Shown in pieces: positions 6,352 through 7,874 of a DNA stretch of 7,874 nt. The DNA lies in the NCBI GenBank assembly GCA_900770845.1, contig CAAGLS010000245.1:1-7874 (forward strand). Direction: 5' to 3'. The notes under the pieces are model-generated. The model made no database searches. It was not told the origin of the DNA and was given only the letters and a program-made list of their open reading frames with translations. A program made the translations under genes and the position numbers. The DNA is from an uncultured Prevotella sp. (GTDB lineage Bacteria > Bacteroidota > Bacteroidia > Bacteroidales > Bacteroidaceae). How positions within the stretch are numbered: the stretch's first letter is position 1; each line of letters opens with the position of its first letter.

Positions 6352-6603
6352 CTACAGCATGGAGACAAGCCTGCGCAGTGGCTTGTAAACAACCCACACT
6401 ATGAATGTCGTGGCGACATAGGCGATGGAAAAGGCAAACAAGACATTGCCATACGCGCCGCAATATTGCAGTCCCACTCGGTAGAGCAACATGCTTACAG
6501 CCAATGGCACGGCACTGCACACAAAGTAATACACCAATGTATGGGCTCCAGTCCACACTACAATCCACAGTAGCCTTTCAGCTGTTGGAACCTCTCTTTT
6601 CAT
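6352..6603 (-). CDS. Small hydrophobic membrane protein, unknown function
   Basis: This 83-residue protein starts at the ATG at 6603-6601 (MKREVPTAERLL). The frame also extends four codons upstream to a TTG, which is less likely. Hydrophobic segments at about 11-40 (long enough for one or two spans) and 52-73 predict two or three membrane helices. A short positive N-terminus and a KPLRR motif at 74-78 suggest cytoplasmic ends. I do not recognise a family and see no conserved catalytic motif. It lies 65 bp after the asparaginase gene with no TAnnTTTG promoter between them. Paired inverted repeats occupy that gap, so it is probably read through from the ansA promoter. Its length is too short for a complete transporter. 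It could be a partner subunit, a remnant, or an orphan. Confidence 0.62.
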   Translation of the reverse strand: MKREVPTAERLLWIVVWTGAHTLVYYFVCSAVPLAVSMLLYRVGLQYCGAYGNVLFAFSIAYVATTFIVWVVYKPLRRLVSML

Positions 6604-6636
6604 TCGTTTCCACAATTCTTCAACTCAGTCCTGATT

Positions 6637-6667
6637 CCAAACTGTTTGGGACGCGCAAACCGTTTGC
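6637..6667. repeat. Twin CAAACnGTTTG inverted repeats after ansA
   Basis: Two 13-bp dyads sit side by side, CCAAACTGTTTGG (6637-6649) and GCAAACCGTTTGC (6655-6667). Their centres are 18 bp apart, and the second abuts the ansA stop codon. Each is symmetric around one base. Because both share the core, the pair can also fold as one hairpin: an 11-base stem with one mismatch and a 7-base loop. There is no T run on the minus strand, so a standard terminator is not indicated. Either a regulator site or an RNA structure is possible. Confidence 0.6.
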
Positions 6668-6668
6668 A

Positions 6669-7751
6669 TTAGACCGTGTCTTTGTTGCCGTTTTGTCGGG
6701 GGATGGTGAATTCGCCGGCAAGGCAGCGCGACATCAGATTGCGCACCACATGGTAGTCGTTGTATTTGCCGAGCAGGTACATGAGTTTCGTCACCGAGGC
6801 CTCCACGGTGGAGTCGTGGCCGCTCACCACTCCCACAGCCTGAAGATGGTAGCCCGCGTCGTATCGTCCCATTTCGACAAAGCCCGCTATGCATTGGCTG
6901 ATGTTGACCACTACGATTCCCCGCTCCGAGACTTCCTTCAGCACACGCATGAGCCAAGACGACTGGGGTGCGTTGCCGCTGCCGTAGCTCCTGATGATGA
7001 TGCCCCGCAAGTTTTTGGCCGCCAAGACGCTGCGCATGATGTCCTCTTCGATTCCTGGGAAGAACGACACCACCATCACGTTGGAGTTCATGGCGTAGTG
7101 GGGAATCATTGGCTTGTCCCAATTGGGCTGCATGATATAATGGGTGTTGAAGTCGAAGTTGACCCCAGCGTCGCACAAGTGCGGATAGTTGAAGGAGTCG
7201 AAAGCGTTGAATCCGTCGGCGTTCTGCTTTGTGGAGCGGTTGCCGCGCAGCAGCTTGCCGCTGAAATATATGCAGACCTCCGGCACGAGGGCGTGTCCCT
7301 GCTCATCGTGCATGGATGCGATTTCGATGCTTGTCACCAGATTCTCCTTGCCGTCGGTGCGCAGCTGTCCCACGGGGAGCTGGCTTCCGGTGAGTATGAC
7401 GGGCTTGGTGAGGTTCTCCAACATGTAGGAGAGGGCTGAAGCCGTGTACGCCATGGTGTCTGTGCCGTGGAGAATCACGAATCCGTCGTAGCGGTCGTAG
7501 CGGTCGGCGATGATTCTCACCAGCTGTGCCCAGTGGCGGGGATTCATGTTGCTGGAATCGATGGGAGGAGTGAACTGATAAACATCAATCCCCGTCTGCA
7601 AGTATTCAAACTCAGGCATGCGCTCTATGAGGTGGTTGAAGTTGAGTGGCTCCAATGCCCCCGTTTCGGCATTGCGCCCCATCCCGATCGTACCCCCTGT
7701 ATAGATAAGGAGTACCTTGCCGATAACGGTGTTTGTGTTGTTGTCGTTCAT
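6669..7751 (-). CDS. ansA: Type I L-asparaginase
   Basis: This enzyme hydrolyses L-asparagine to aspartate and ammonia. The 360-residue product has no signal peptide, which fits the cytoplasmic type I enzyme (AnsA) rather than the periplasmic type II. The first active-site motif, YTGGTIG at 17-23, carries the nucleophile T21 by analogy with Thr12 of E. coli type II. The second, HGTDTM at 95-100, carries T97 and D98, the counterparts of Thr89 and Asp90. TGSQLP at 121-126 and RTDGKENL at 131-138 are further family blocks. The length is close to the family norm. The ATG at 7751-7749 is used, with a matching promoter about 45 bp upstream. It is the first gene of its unit, with the small membrane protein 65 bp downstream. 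All expected catalytic residues I can place are present. Confidence 0.95.
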   Translation of the reverse strand: MNDNNTNTVIGKVLLIYTGGTIGMGRNAETGALEPLNFNHLIERMPEFEYLQTGIDVYQFTPPIDSSNMNPRHWAQLVRIIADRYDRYDGFVILHGTDTMAYTASALSYMLENLTKPVILTGSQLPVGQLRTDGKENLVTSIEIASMHDEQGHALVPEVCIYFSGKLLRGNRSTKQNADGFNAFDSFNYPHLCDAGVNFDFNTHYIMQPNWDKPMIPHYAMNSNVMVVSFFPGIEEDIMRSVLAAKNLRGIIIRSYGSGNAPQSSWLMRVLKEVSERGIVVVNISQCIAGFVEMGRYDAGYHLQAVGVVSGHDSTVEASVTKLMYLLGKYNDYHVVRNLMSRCLAGEFTIPRQNGNKDTV

Positions 7752-7795
7752 AGTTGTTGTCTGAATTTGCTTTAAGAGTAACTTGTTTTCAACTG

Positions 7796-7827
7796 CAAAT
7801 ATAACTCAAATCTTTTTAACATCCAAA
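7796..7827 (-). promoter_or_regulatory. Consensus promoter of ansA
   Basis: On the minus strand TTTG (7827-7824) is followed by 20 nt and TATATTTG (7803-7796). This matches both Bacteroidales promoter elements at normal spacing. The expected transcription start is near 7790, giving a leader of about 40 nt. Beyond it, 7828-7874 shows no gene or structure I can support. Confidence 0.8.
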
Positions 7828-7874
7828 AGAATTGGACGCTTTTTCGGCTTTTCAGTTTTCCGCTAAGGCGTAGC

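Noticed and set aside
6263..6568. Alternative 101-codon minus-strand frame overlapping the small membrane protein
   Set aside because: Its Cys/His-rich sequence has no coherent segments and its end runs into the low-complexity direct repeats; the overlapping 83-residue frame has an ATG and clean membrane segments.
6405..7439. Plus-strand open frame of 344 codons
   Set aside because: It lies antisense to ansA and the small membrane gene, has no family motifs and is rich in His/Val/Gln as expected for a shadow of a GC-biased gene. ansA on the other strand has full catalytic motifs and a promoter.

Overview
The window looks like Bacteroidota chromosome, most likely Prevotella or a close relative. 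Several genes are preceded by the Bacteroidales-type promoter (TTTG about 20 nt upstream of TAnnTTTG). A PhoH-family gene is followed directly by purC, an arrangement I recall from that order. The secreted protease ends in a short tail resembling a type IX secretion sorting signal. The one strong Shine-Dalgarno site stands out as an exception. Everything I support as coding is on the minus strand, so transcription runs from high to low coordinates. Large plus-strand ORFs exist but are antisense shadows of these genes.

Layout in transcription order (right to left): (i) 7874-7752 holds a promoter and nothing else I recognise. (ii) Type I L-asparaginase (ansA) is followed by paired CAAACnGTTTG dyads and a small membrane protein of unknown function. 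(iii) A promoter with perfect -33/-7 elements sits almost on the GTG start of a flavodoxin-ferredoxin (EFR1-type) protein. That gene is followed after 10 bp by a secreted M6-family metalloprotease and a hairpin terminator. (iv) A second promoter drives a two-gene unit: an IscU/NifU-like iron-sulfur scaffold homologue and a GGGtGRT-family protein. The two are coupled through a stop codon that is part of a strong Shine-Dalgarno site, and a canonical terminator follows. (v) About 430 bp carries no large gene. It holds a possible small lipoprotein, an 18-bp perfect palindrome and a degenerate ~21-nt tandem repeat. (vi) A third promoter drives a PhoH-family ATPase (TTG start inferred), followed 4 bp later by purC, which runs off the left edge.

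Most of this is housekeeping: purine synthesis, RNA-linked ATPase, asparagine catabolism, redox and secreted proteolysis. The nearest thing to an undescribed system is the scaffold-GGGtGRT pair, a two-gene module whose biochemical role I do not know. Smaller points of interest are the near-leaderless GTG start, the PhoH start that collides with its own promoter, the Cys-rich lipoprotein tail written in tandem repeats, and the twin dyads after ansA.
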